From Pyxidicoccus xibeiensis (GTDB taxonomy: Bacteria > Myxococcota > Myxococcia > Myxococcales > Myxococcaceae), in assembly GCF_024198175.1 (NCBI RefSeq), contig NZ_JAJVKV010000003.1, positions 310,001 to 374,000 on the forward strand: a DNA stretch of 64,000 nucleotides, written 5' to 3'. Of the stretch, positions 38,925-46,798 are shown piece after piece (within the stretch, counting starts at the first letter, position 1; the number at the start of each line of letters is the position of its first letter). The translations under genes and the position numbers were made by a program. Under the pieces are notes generated by a model that saw only the letters and a program-made list of their open reading frames with translations, was not told where the DNA came from and made no database searches.

Positions 38925-39167
38925 ATGGCCAAGAGGACGACACGCAAGGGCAGCACCGTTCCGAGGCAGGGTCGGCGGGTCATGCCGGCACTGCGGCGGA
39001 CGGCGCAGCGCGCCCGGGCAGTGGCGGAAAAGGCCCACCTGACGGTGGGTGAGGTCATCGCGGCGGCTTTCGACACCTCGGGCGGTGAGCTGGACGAGGT
39101 GCTGGATTTGATGACGTCGCCGCAGATGACCCGGGCGCTGGGGCGCCGCATCGTCGTGGAGGGCTGA
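38925..39167 (+). CDS. Small protein, basic N-terminus, unknown
   Basis: The 80-residue product has a strongly basic start (AKRTTRKGSTVPRQGRRVMP, ALRRTAQRARAVAEKA) and an acidic/helical end (FDTSGGELDEVLDLMTSPQM, RALGRRIVVEG). GGGAGGA lies 5-6 bases before ATG 38925, an excellent ribosome site. The basic segment could bind nucleic acid. No family is recognised. Upstream are a sigma-54-like promoter and two direct repeats, suggesting expression under developmental or stress control, which is inference. It is followed by a convergent small lipoprotein gene. Confidence 0.75.
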   Translation: MAKRTTRKGSTVPRQGRRVMPALRRTAQRARAVAEKAHLTVGEVIAAAFDTSGGELDEVLDLMTSPQMTRALGRRIVVEG

Positions 39168-39246
39168 GCCCTCCCCTTCCCCCTCCTGCCGCTCCCGGAT
39201 GATGGGACGCGGGCGGGAGGGTCGTCACGTTCCGTACCGTCCGCCG

Positions 39247-39501
39247 TCAGTCGCCCGCCAGCAGGATGCCGGCGCTGTAGCGCTGCTGGGTGGGCTCTCC
39301 CGCGAGCAGCTTCTGGAGGTCCTGGGCGTTGTTCGGGTGCACCAGGAAGGTGCCCGAGCGCGTCTCCAGGCGCACGGGCTCGGCCAGCTCGTGCGGCCCT
39401 CCGGCCACGGTGCCGCCGCTGCCGTCCTCCGCGGACTCGCGGGTCGGGACGGTGGCGCAGCCGGCGAAGAGCAGGAAGCCAAGCGCGACGTGGAGCCTCA
39501 T
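39247..39501 (-). CDS. Small lipoprotein
   Basis: The 84-residue product has signal MRLHVALGFLLFAGC (Cys15), then TVPTRESAEDGSGGTVAGGP and a compact soluble end EPVRLETRSGTFLVHPNNAQ with DLQKLLAGEPTQQRYSAGIL. GGAGGA lies ~6 bases before ATG 39501. No family is recognised. It is preceded on the same strand by a hairpin and a short tandem repeat that separate it from the large lipoprotein gene. Confidence 0.75.
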   Translation of the reverse strand: MRLHVALGFLLFAGCATVPTRESAEDGSGGTVAGGPHELAEPVRLETRSGTFLVHPNNAQDLQKLLAGEPTQQRYSAGILLAGD

Positions 39502-39610
39502 GCGTGTCCTCCAGGAAGGGGCCCCGTGGGCGGGGCGGAAAACAGGCCCCCTGCCTACGCCACTGCTTTTCGGGAGGCAAGACTCCGTGCTTCGCCAGTG
39601 AACAGACGAA

Positions 39611-39644
39611 GGCCCGCGCCCCGCTCGGTTGCGGGACACGGGCC
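39611..39644 (-). terminator. Hairpin after the large DAG-linker lipoprotein gene
   Basis: A 14-base arm GGCCCGCGCCCCGC (39611-39624) pairs with GCGGGACACGGGCC (39631-39644) with two mismatches and a TCGGTT loop. It lies ~45 bp past the stop of the upstream minus-strand gene and is the probable terminator. Confidence 0.55.
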
Positions 39645-39646
39645 TG

Positions 39647-39680
39647 GGACGTCAGGACGTCAGGACGTCAGGACGTCAGG
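39647..39680. repeat. Tandem repeat, 8-bp unit GGACGTCA x 4.25
   Basis: GGACGTCA is repeated four times without error plus two bases. Each unit contains the palindrome GACGTC. It lies between the terminator hairpin and the stop codon (39690) of the large lipoprotein gene, so it would be in its 3' untranslated region. Slippage could make copy number variable. Confidence 0.9.
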
Positions 39681-39689
39681 CGCCCGGGA

Positions 39690-41231
39690 CTACCTGGGCT
39701 GCCAGCGCGGGCGGTGGTCGTCTCCAGCGCCCGTCTGGAGGGTGTAGCCGGTCGCGCCCTTCGGATGGCGGATGGCGTTGCCCACCGTGGCGCCAGTGGT
39801 CGGGTTGATTTCCTGGACGAAGAGCTCACCGCCCTGGATGTACGCGAGGAAGCGGCCATCCGGGGAGAAGGACGGGAGCGTGCCGCGGGGGACGAGGGGG
39901 ACTTCCTCGCCCGACGCCGCGCCAGTCGCCGGGGTGACCCGACGGAGGACGACGACGTTGCCGGGGTCGCCCGAGCAGGGTGAGGTGCCGCTTCCGCAGA
40001 GCACCGCGGTGCCCGTCGTCGGCCGGAAGAAGTAGGCACGGACGTAGGCCACCCAGGTTCCGTCGGGAGCCCAGTTGGGATTCGCGATGTACGAGTCGAC
40101 CGTGCCGTCGGTGGACGGCGTCGACGTGCGCCCGGCGAGCTCCTGGGGTTGCCCGCCCCCCGTCACCTGGATGTTGTACAGCTTGGGCAGCGGCGTCGGG
40201 CTCGTATCCCCCGTGAACGTGACCGACACGTTGTCGGGATTGGCGAGGAAGAGCAGCTGGTCATTGGCCCGGTTGTAGTGGGGCTGCTCCGCGGTGGTTC
40301 CCGCGGCGGTGAGGGCCATGGGCGTGCCCCCCACGGTGGAGGTCGAAATCCCCAGCGTCGCCGTGCTGAACGCGAAGGTGGTGGCGTCCTTCCAGTCGGG
40401 GAACGTGCCCGCGCTGGCCGCCGAGAACACGGCGCCGCCATCCGTCGGAACCAGCGAGATGCCCGACGTGCTGCCTCCCAGCCTCCGGACGTAGGCGATA
40501 TGGGAGCCCGGCTCCCACTCCATGTAGCGGAAGCTCTCCGTGTTGCCCGTGCCCCCATCCGCGACGATGGTGCCCTGACCTTCAACGAGCGGGATGTCGC
40601 GAATCACGAGGTCCCCCGCCACCAGGGCCCCTGCCGTCTCCACGCCGCCCTGTGCGAAGGCGACCTTCGTGCCACCCGGGCCCCAGCGCGGGTAGAGGCT
40701 GCTCGTGCCGCCATCGGTCAGCGGGAACATTCCCGGGGTGTCGTAGCGCATCACCAGCGCCTGGAGGCCGCCGTCGCTGTCCTGGCGGGCGGTGACCGCC
40801 ACGTGCATCGCCTGGCACTGGGAAGGAGTGCCCTCGCAGCGCAGGCCGGGAATGCAGTCCGCCGACGAGACGCAGGCGCCGCCCTTGATGACCGTCCCGC
40901 TGCCCGCATCGACGCCCGCGTCCGTGCCGGCGTCAGTGCCCGCATCCTCGGTGCCCGCGTCGGTTCCAGCGTCGGTGCCGGCATCGACGCCCGCATCCGT
41001 GCCCGCGTCGACGACGCCCGCGTCCGTGCCCGCATCCTCGGGAGGAGGCGGAGGCTGCGTCACCGGCCGCTGCTCGCACTCGTCATCCGCGTTGCAGGTC
41101 CACTCCTGCCCCTCGGCAGGCTGTCCGTTGTCGTTACGGCAGTCGGACGCATCGGTACACTCATCCCCACACCCCGTTGCAAGCACCCACAGCGCGCAGC
41201 ACAACGCGCTGACAACGACACGCTTGGTCAT
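39690..41231 (-). CDS. Lipoprotein with Asp-Ala-Gly-rich linker and beta-propeller-like (PD40) domain
   Basis: The 513-residue product has signal ending LATGC (Cys21), a short cysteine module (CGDECTDASDCRND and WTCNADDECEQ), then a ~45-residue linker of DAGTDAG/DAGVDAG units. After a second cysteine module (CVSSADCIPGLRCEGTPSQC) come WD40/TolB-like units: LYPRWGPGGTKVAFAQGG, FRYMEWEPGSHIAYVRRLGG, NPNWAPDGTWVAYVRAY, LPSFSPDGRFLAYIQGG. The DAG linkers are characteristic of myxobacterial surface lipoproteins. It probably sits on the outer membrane and binds a partner; no enzyme motif is seen. GGAGGG precedes ATG 41231. It is divergent from tatD. Confidence 0.85.
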   Translation of the reverse strand: MTKRVVVSALCCALWVLATGCGDECTDASDCRNDNGQPAEGQEWTCNADDECEQRPVTQPPPPPEDAGTDAGVVDAGTDAGVDAGTDAGTDAGTEDAGTDAGTDAGVDAGSGTVIKGGACVSSADCIPGLRCEGTPSQCQAMHVAVTARQDSDGGLQALVMRYDTPGMFPLTDGGTSSLYPRWGPGGTKVAFAQGGVETAGALVAGDLVIRDIPLVEGQGTIVADGGTGNTESFRYMEWEPGSHIAYVRRLGGSTSGISLVPTDGGAVFSAASAGTFPDWKDATTFAFSTATLGISTSTVGGTPMALTAAGTTAEQPHYNRANDQLLFLANPDNVSVTFTGDTSPTPLPKLYNIQVTGGGQPQELAGRTSTPSTDGTVDSYIANPNWAPDGTWVAYVRAYFFRPTTGTAVLCGSGTSPCSGDPGNVVVLRRVTPATGAASGEEVPLVPRGTLPSFSPDGRFLAYIQGGELFVQEINPTTGATVGNAIRHPKGATGYTLQTGAGDDHRPRWQPR

Positions 41232-41353
41232 AAAGACCCTCCGAAGAACCGAAGGGCGCGTATAGCTTCGCGAAAACCCGACCGTGCTCGGCTCGTCGGG
41301 CAGAACCGGGAGCCGTGTTCCTGATTGAACGGCGACCTCTCGCTGCGTGCTCA

Positions 41354-42151
41354 ATGATAGACACCCACTGCCACCTGGACGCGACACGCTTCGACCCGGA
41401 CCGGCCCGACGTCCTCGAGCGCGCCTGGGCCGCGGGCCTCCAGGGCATCGTCATCCCCGGCGTCGGCCCCCATGACTGGGAGCCACTGCTGGAGCTGTCC
41501 CGCCAGGACGCGCGCCTCCAGGTGGGCCTGGGCATCCACCCGCAGCTGCTGCCACAGATGCCACCGGAGCAGGACGACGCCGTCCTCGAGCACCTCGACG
41601 CGCTGCTGACGAAGGGCGGCGCGGCGGCCGTGGGCGAGTGTGGGCTGGATGGCCCCTCCGTCCCCGGCGCCCCGCTGGAGCGGCAGGTGGCGGTGCTGCG
41701 GCGACACCTGGCGCTGGCGCGCAAGCACGGGCTTCCCGTGCTGATGCACTGCCACCGCCTGCACCCCGCGCTCATCGACCTGCTCAAGCAGGAGCCCATG
41801 CCCGAGGCTGGCATCCTCATGCACAGCTACAGCGGCGGCGTGGAGCTGGCGCGCTTCTATCTCCAGAAGGGCTGCCACTTCTCCTTCGCCGGCCCCGTCA
41901 CCTGGGCGGAGGCCCGCAAGCCGCTGGATGCGCTGCGGGCCATCCCGCTGGAGCGGCTGATGGCGGAGACGGACGCGCCGGACCAGGCGCCCACGCCCCA
42001 CCGGGGCCAGCGCTCGGAGCCGGGCTACCTGCCCCGCATCCTCGAGGGCATGGCCCACGTGCGGGGAGAGCCCGTCGAGGTGGTTGCCCGGCAGACGACC
42101 GAGAACGCCCGCAGGTTCTTCCGGGAAGCTTTCCCCCCAGCTTCGCGGTAG
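41354..42151 (+). CDS. tatD: TatD-family metal-dependent hydrolase
   Basis: The 265-residue protein begins MIDTHCHLDATRFDPD (metal-binding HxH) and shows VGLGIHPQLLP, AVGECGLDG with the bridging glutamate, LPVLMHCHRLHPALIDLL, ILMHSYSGGVELARFYLQKG and LMAETDAPDQAP with the last Asp ligand. TatD proteins are TIM-barrel 3'-exonucleases/DNases acting on single strands and DNA ends; some are D-tyrosyl-tRNA deacylase-like. ATG 41354 is the family start. It is followed 27 bp later by tcdA, probably as an operon. Confidence 0.92.
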   Translation: MIDTHCHLDATRFDPDRPDVLERAWAAGLQGIVIPGVGPHDWEPLLELSRQDARLQVGLGIHPQLLPQMPPEQDDAVLEHLDALLTKGGAAAVGECGLDGPSVPGAPLERQVAVLRRHLALARKHGLPVLMHCHRLHPALIDLLKQEPMPEAGILMHSYSGGVELARFYLQKGCHFSFAGPVTWAEARKPLDALRAIPLERLMAETDAPDQAPTPHRGQRSEPGYLPRILEGMAHVRGEPVEVVARQTTENARRFFREAFPPASR

Positions 42152-42178
42152 GCGAGCGTCGCGTTATAGAGGACCTCC

Positions 42179-43072
42179 ATGAACCCGCAGCCGCTCCCCC
42201 AGACCGCTCCCCCGAGTGAGACCCCGCCCGCCACGCCGGCCGCACCGGTGACGGCGGAGAACTCGCTCGCCCGCCCCTTCAAGCTCTCCCGGCGCTTCGA
42301 CAGGACCGGCCGGCTGCTGGGCGACAACGCGATGGAGCGGCTGGCCAACGCGCGCGTGGTGGTGTTCGGCCTGGGCGGCGTGGGCAGCTACGCGGCCGAG
42401 GGCCTGGTGCGCAGCGGCATTGGCCACCTGACGCTGGTGGACCATGACGACGTGTGCGTCACCAACACCAACCGCCAGCTCCACGCGACGGTGAAGAACG
42501 TGGGCAAGCCCAAGGCGGAGCTGATGGGGCAGCGCTGCCAGGAGATCAACCCGGCGGCGAAGATCGAGCCGGTGCGCGAGTTCTACCGCGAGGAGGTCGC
42601 CGAGCAGATGCTCCAGGCGGGCCAGTACGACTTCGTGGTGGACGCCATCGACAACGTGAAGGCGAAGCTGCACCTGCTGCACCGCTGCGTGTCACTGGGG
42701 ATTCCCGTGGTCAGCTCCATGGGCGCCGCGGGCCGGCTGGACCCCACGGCCATCCGCGTGGAGGACCTGTCCGAGACGCACATGGACCCGTTCGCCAAGG
42801 ACGTCCGCAAGCTGCTCAAGCGCAAGTACGGCGTGGAGACGGACCGGCACACCGGCATCACCGCCGTCTACTCCATTGAAGCGCGGCGGATGCCGGTGAC
42901 GCTCCAGTACGACGACGCCACCGACGGCTTCCTGTGCGTGTGCCCGCAGGACAACGAGTTCCACACGTGCGACCACCGCACCCAGATTGACGGCAGCGTG
43001 GCGTTCGTCACGTCGTGCTTCGGGATGAACGCGGCCGGCGTGGTGGTGCGGCGGCTGGCGTCGGCGCGGTAG
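42179..43072 (+). CDS. tcdA: tRNA threonylcarbamoyladenosine dehydratase (TcdA/CsdL)
   Basis: The 297-residue E1-like protein starts with ~25 Pro/Thr-rich residues and then follows TcdA closely: RFDRTGRLLGDNAMERLANA, VVVFGLGGVGSYAAEGL (ATP-binding), LVDHDDVCVTNTNRQLHA, AIDNVKAKLHLLHRC, MGAAGRLDPTAIRVEDLSET, DPFAKDVRKLLKRKYG and VTSCFGMNAAGVVV. The enzyme cyclises t6A37 of tRNAs to ct6A in an ATP-dependent step. Usual partners CsdA/CsdE are not here. The ATG at 42179 gives an N-terminus slightly longer than in E. coli. Confidence 0.93.
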   Translation: MNPQPLPQTAPPSETPPATPAAPVTAENSLARPFKLSRRFDRTGRLLGDNAMERLANARVVVFGLGGVGSYAAEGLVRSGIGHLTLVDHDDVCVTNTNRQLHATVKNVGKPKAELMGQRCQEINPAAKIEPVREFYREEVAEQMLQAGQYDFVVDAIDNVKAKLHLLHRCVSLGIPVVSSMGAAGRLDPTAIRVEDLSETHMDPFAKDVRKLLKRKYGVETDRHTGITAVYSIEARRMPVTLQYDDATDGFLCVCPQDNEFHTCDHRTQIDGSVAFVTSCFGMNAAGVVVRRLASAR

Positions 43073-43085
43073 CCGCGCCCGGGCC

Positions 43086-44057
43086 TCAGGCCACCTGCTG
43101 GGGCCGCTGCAGCTGCAGGACGGCGGCCTCGCGCCCACAGGGACGGCGGAAGACGCAGCGCGCGCAGGACGTCAGCGTGTCCGTGGGCGGGAAGGCCGAC
43201 ACGTCCAGCGGCGTGTTGGTGGCCGGGTCCTTCAGCAGCGCGCGCATGTTCGCCACGCTCTGCGAGAAGTGCTTGTGGAAGGACTCCATGGCGGACGGGT
43301 CCACCGTGACGTCCTGCTCCAGCCCCTCGTTGAGGTACACCAGCGAGGCGCGAATCTTCTCCAGCGGGACGCGATAGCGCTGCGACACGTAGAGCGCGTA
43401 CCCGAGCACCTGCTCGTCGTAGCCCTCGCGCGACTTGCCCGTCTTCCAGTCCACCACCACCGTCATCCCGTCCGCGTCGACGAAGGCGAAGTCGGGGATG
43501 GCGAAGACCTTCAGCCCCTCCAGCGTGAAGTGGGCGAAGTCGAAGCCGGCGTCCACCTCCAGCCACTGCTCGGGCTTCAGCCCCTGGGCGAGCTGGGGCC
43601 AGCGCGACGCGAAGAACCACGCCAGCGCCGAGCGCACCGTCTCCCAGTTCTGCTTCCACGCGTCGTCCGGCACCGCGTCGCCGTACTCGTGCTCCACCAG
43701 GCCGGTGAACTGCTTGCGGTACTTCTGCGTCCAGTACGCCTTGCCGCGCGAGTGCCGGAAGTCGTCCTGCATCAGCTTGCGCGCCTTGGCCTCCACCGCC
43801 GCCGGGTCCACCACCCGCCCCGCGCGCCAGTCGAGCAGCACGTCCTTGATGCACTCGTGCACCATGCTGCCGGCCCAACTGAAACGGTTGGCCAGCTTCT
43901 TCAGCACGTACAACTCCCGCACGTCCTTCGGTGCGTCCGCCTCCCACCCGCCCCAGGAGCGGTAGTAGTAGAGGTAGTACGCGCGAAGGCACTCGGAGAA
44001 CTTCTCGTGACGGCTCTTGGACCAGGAGAAGTCGTTGCTGAGGGGGGCACGCCGCAT
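43086..44057 (-). CDS. PD-(D/E)XK nuclease with Cas4/AddB-type Fe-S cysteines
   Basis: The 323-residue protein begins SWSKSRHEKFSECLRAYYLYYY with C23. Its nuclease core is AIPDFAFVDADGMTVVVDWKTGK (D...D-x-K) followed by the QxxxY helix EQVLGYALYVSQRY. Near the end it has C298, C301 and C307 (CARCVFRRPC). One N-terminal and three C-terminal cysteines spaced x2, x5 are the [4Fe-4S] staple of AddB, Cas4 and related RecB-like nucleases, so this is probably an exonuclease of repair or recombination. It is stand-alone: no helicase, Cas1 or CRISPR array nearby. It is convergent with tcdA and divergent from the SDR gene. Confidence 0.85.
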   Translation of the reverse strand: MRRAPLSNDFSWSKSRHEKFSECLRAYYLYYYRSWGGWEADAPKDVRELYVLKKLANRFSWAGSMVHECIKDVLLDWRAGRVVDPAAVEAKARKLMQDDFRHSRGKAYWTQKYRKQFTGLVEHEYGDAVPDDAWKQNWETVRSALAWFFASRWPQLAQGLKPEQWLEVDAGFDFAHFTLEGLKVFAIPDFAFVDADGMTVVVDWKTGKSREGYDEQVLGYALYVSQRYRVPLEKIRASLVYLNEGLEQDVTVDPSAMESFHKHFSQSVANMRALLKDPATNTPLDVSAFPPTDTLTSCARCVFRRPCGREAAVLQLQRPQQVA

Positions 44058-44180
44058 GGAGGCGGCGCATCCTAGGCGTTCGCCCGTCCTGCCAGAAGGG
44101 GGGCGAGCAAGGAAACGAGCGCATGCCGCAGGTTGAAAGACACTTTGCCCACGTTACCGTGCGGGTATGGTGCGCGCCGC

Positions 44181-44993
44181 ATGAAGACCCAACCCTTCAA
44201 GGGCCGGGTGGTCCTGATCACAGGGGCTTCCGGAGGCATCGGGCGCGCGGCGGCGAAACGGTACGCGGAGGCAGGCGCCGATATCGTGCTCGCCGCCCGG
44301 CGGCTGGCACAGGTGGAGGACGCGGCCCGTGAAGTGACGTCACTGGGCGTGAGGGCACTGCCAGTGCGGTGCGACCTGACCCGGAGCGAGGACGTGGAAG
44401 GCCTCGTGCGCGAGACGGAGGCCGCCTTCGGGGGGCTGGACGTGCTCGTCAACAACGCCGGCCAGGGGCTCTACGGGCCGCTGGAGGCCATCAGCGAGGA
44501 GCAGCTCCGGCAGGTGTTCGAGCTGAACGTGTTCGGCCTGTGGCGGATGACGCGCGCCGCTCTGCCGCTGCTGCGCAAGCGCCCGGGCGCGCAGGTGGTC
44601 AACGTCAGCTCCGTGCTGGGCCACCGGGGCCTGCCCCTGCTGGGCGGCTACTGCGCGTCCAAGGCGGCCGTGAATGCGATGACCGAGTCGCTGCGCGCCG
44701 AGCTCGCCGCCGAGGGCATCCGCGTGCTGCTCGTCTCTCCGGGCCTCACCGAGAGCGAGTTCCGGGAGAACCGCCTCCATGCGGAGGGCTGGAGGCAGGA
44801 GGCCATTCCGCTGAAGGCGATGTCCGCCGAGGAGGTCGCCAACGCCATGGTGCGCGCGAGCCTGCGCGGGCGCCGCGACACCGTCCTCACGCTGCCCGGC
44901 CGCGCCATGGTGATGGCCAACCGGCTGGTGCCCGGACTGTTCGACCTCGTGGCCCGTCGCATGGCGGTCTCCCCGAAGAAGAAGGACGCATGA
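44181..44993 (+). CDS. Short-chain dehydrogenase/reductase
   Basis: The 270-residue protein has Rossmann motif LITGASGGIG, NNAG in VLVNNAGQGLYG, catalytic Ser in VVNVSSVLGHRG, and YCASK with the catalytic Tyr and Lys. The ending (MVMANRLVPGLFDLVARRMA) is hydrophobic/amphipathic, as in membrane-associated SDRs. It is NAD(P)-dependent; substrate unknown. ATG 44181 puts the family start at MKTQPFKGRVVLITGASGG; the Shine-Dalgarno is weak. Its stop overlaps the mutY start by 4 bases (ATGA), so the two are co-expressed. Confidence 0.9.
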   Translation: MKTQPFKGRVVLITGASGGIGRAAAKRYAEAGADIVLAARRLAQVEDAAREVTSLGVRALPVRCDLTRSEDVEGLVRETEAAFGGLDVLVNNAGQGLYGPLEAISEEQLRQVFELNVFGLWRMTRAALPLLRKRPGAQVVNVSSVLGHRGLPLLGGYCASKAAVNAMTESLRAELAAEGIRVLLVSPGLTESEFRENRLHAEGWRQEAIPLKAMSAEEVANAMVRASLRGRRDTVLTLPGRAMVMANRLVPGLFDLVARRMAVSPKKKDA

Positions 44994-46360
44994 GCACTCG
45001 CGGTCCCCGCGCTCCTCGCGCGAAGCGGGCGGACTCCGCCCGGCCTCCGGCGCCTCGCACGAAGCGCGGCGTCAGCACCGTGGAGGAGTTCGTCGCCAAG
45101 GCGCCCTCGTCTCCGACTGCCCCCGACGATGTCGCGGAGCCTGAAGCCATTGCCCCTGCACGTCGTGCGAAGCGCGACGCCGCTCCTACCGCGACTGTCG
45201 CGCAGCTCGCTACCGCGGCCCCAGCACCTCGCGCGAAGCGCACCGCCTCCACGGCCGCTCCCACCGTGTCGCCAGGCCCCGAGCACCTGGCCGCCGTGCG
45301 CGGGCCGCTGCTCGCCTGGTACGACCGCAACAAGCGGGACCTGCCCTGGCGTCGCACGAGAGACCCGTATGCCATCTGGCTGAGCGAGGTGATGCTCCAG
45401 CAGACGCAGGTCTCGACGGTGATTCCCTACTGGGAGCGCTTCCTCAAGCGCTTTCCCACCGCACTCGCGCTGGCCGCCGCGCCGCTGGACGACGTGCTCG
45501 CCGGGTGGAAGGGCCTGGGCTACTACAGCCGCGCGCGCAACCTGCACCGCGCGGCGCAGGAAGTCGTCGCGCGCTTCGCCGGAAGGCTGCCCTCCACCGC
45601 CGCGGAGCTGCTCACCCTGCCCGGCTTCGGCCGCTACACCGCGGGCGCGGTGGCCTCCATCGCCTTTGGCGAGGAAGCCCCGCTGGTGGACGGCAACGTC
45701 GCTCGCGTGCTGTCGCGACTCTTCGAGGTGGAGGGCCTGCCCGGAGACCGCGCGCGCGAGGCCACCCTCTGGGCCCTCGCCACCGCGCTGGTGAAGGGCG
45801 AGCGCCCCGGTGACTTCAACCAGGCCCTCATGGAGCACGGCGCCACCACCTGCCGGCCGGAGAGCCCGCTGTGCCTGCTGTGCCCCGTGCGCGGCGCATG
45901 CGTCGCCTTCCGCAAGGGCCGCGTGGACGAGCTGCCTCCCGCCAAGGTGCGCGCGGCCCCCAAGAAGCTGACGCTGGCCCTCGCCGTGTGGCCCCACGCG
46001 GGCACCCTCCTCTTCGCCCGCCGCGCGGACGCGGGACTCTTCGGAGGCCTGTGGGAGCTGCCCGCCGCGGAGGTGGACGAGGACCTTCCCGACGCCGACG
46101 CCACCTCGCGGCTCGCCACCGCGCTGGATGCGGAGGTGACGCTGGAGACCGCGCTCGGCACCGTGAAGCGGCAGCTCACCCACCGCGACCTCACGCTGCG
46201 CCTGCTCCGCGTGTCCGGCGCGCGGCGCCCCACGCGCGCCCCCGCCTTCCAGGAGCTGCGCTGGTGCACCCCCGCCGAGGCCGCCGCGCTCGGAATGAGC
46301 ACCGCCATGCAGCGCGCCCTGGAGTCCGCGCTCGCCTCCGGCGTGCTGCGCGGCGGCTGA
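44990..46360 (+). CDS. mutY: A/G-specific adenine glycosylase MutY with basic N-terminal extension
   Basis: The 456-residue protein starts with ~95 residues of Ala/Pro with basic RAKR/RTKR clusters (APRAKR, APRTKR, ARRAKR, APRAKR). The MutY catalytic domain follows: WYDRNKRDLPWRRTRDPYAI, catalytic Glu in SEVMLQQTQV, helix-hairpin-helix LPGFGRYTAGAVASIAFG, Asp in VDGNVARVLSR and the [4Fe-4S] loop C-x6-C-x2-C-x5-C (CRPESPLCLLCPVRGAC). A NUDIX-like domain recognising 8-oxoG follows, with GLFGGLWELPAAE. It removes adenine opposite 8-oxoguanine. The extension is absent from E. coli MutY and may add non-specific DNA contact. ATG 44990 overlaps the SDR stop. Confidence 0.95.
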   Translation: MSTRGPRAPRAKRADSARPPAPRTKRGVSTVEEFVAKAPSSPTAPDDVAEPEAIAPARRAKRDAAPTATVAQLATAAPAPRAKRTASTAAPTVSPGPEHLAAVRGPLLAWYDRNKRDLPWRRTRDPYAIWLSEVMLQQTQVSTVIPYWERFLKRFPTALALAAAPLDDVLAGWKGLGYYSRARNLHRAAQEVVARFAGRLPSTAAELLTLPGFGRYTAGAVASIAFGEEAPLVDGNVARVLSRLFEVEGLPGDRAREATLWALATALVKGERPGDFNQALMEHGATTCRPESPLCLLCPVRGACVAFRKGRVDELPPAKVRAAPKKLTLALAVWPHAGTLLFARRADAGLFGGLWELPAAEVDEDLPDADATSRLATALDAEVTLETALGTVKRQLTHRDLTLRLLRVSGARRPTRAPAFQELRWCTPAEAAALGMSTAMQRALESALASGVLRGG

Positions 46361-46565
46361 GCCACGACGCCCGCCCACCGCCGCCCTACTCCACGGGTCC
46401 GGGCCCGCCTGCACCCACCGGCCGGTCTCCAGCGTGCGGCTGTCCACGGCTGGACAGACACCGGGACGTCCTGTTGCTCCTAGAACCCCTGACCCTGGGG
46501 GTCGATTTCGCTCGTGACCACCGGAGCCCACACTCCCTGCGTCAAACCACCGGAGGAGGCCTCCC

Positions 46566-46790
46566 ATGGCACGTCACACCGCCAACAAGCAGACCCCCCA
46601 AACGCCCGGGAGCATGCCGGCCCGGACCTCGGACCCGGAGCCCAGGGCGTCGGCGTCCCGGAACACCCTCAGCCACGAGCAGATTGCCCGGCGCGCCTAC
46701 GAAATCTTCCTCGCCCGGGGCAGCGCCCACGGCAACCCCGAGCATGACTGGTTCCAGGCCGAGCGCGAGCTGAAGCTCGGCCGCCAGTAG
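46566..46790 (+). CDS. DUF2934 domain small protein
   Basis: The 74-residue protein has a disordered Thr/Pro/Ser-rich half and a C-terminal DUF2934 motif, EQIARRAYEIFLARGSAHGN with PEHDWFQAERELK. The domain is common in bacteria with large genomes; its role is unknown. GGAGGAGG lies 6-7 bases before ATG 46566, a near-perfect ribosome site, indicating strong translation. It is convergent with the MetE-like gene 8 bp away. Confidence 0.88.
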   Translation: MARHTANKQTPQTPGSMPARTSDPEPRASASRNTLSHEQIARRAYEIFLARGSAHGNPEHDWFQAERELKLGRQ

Positions 46791-46798
46791 CCCGCGCC

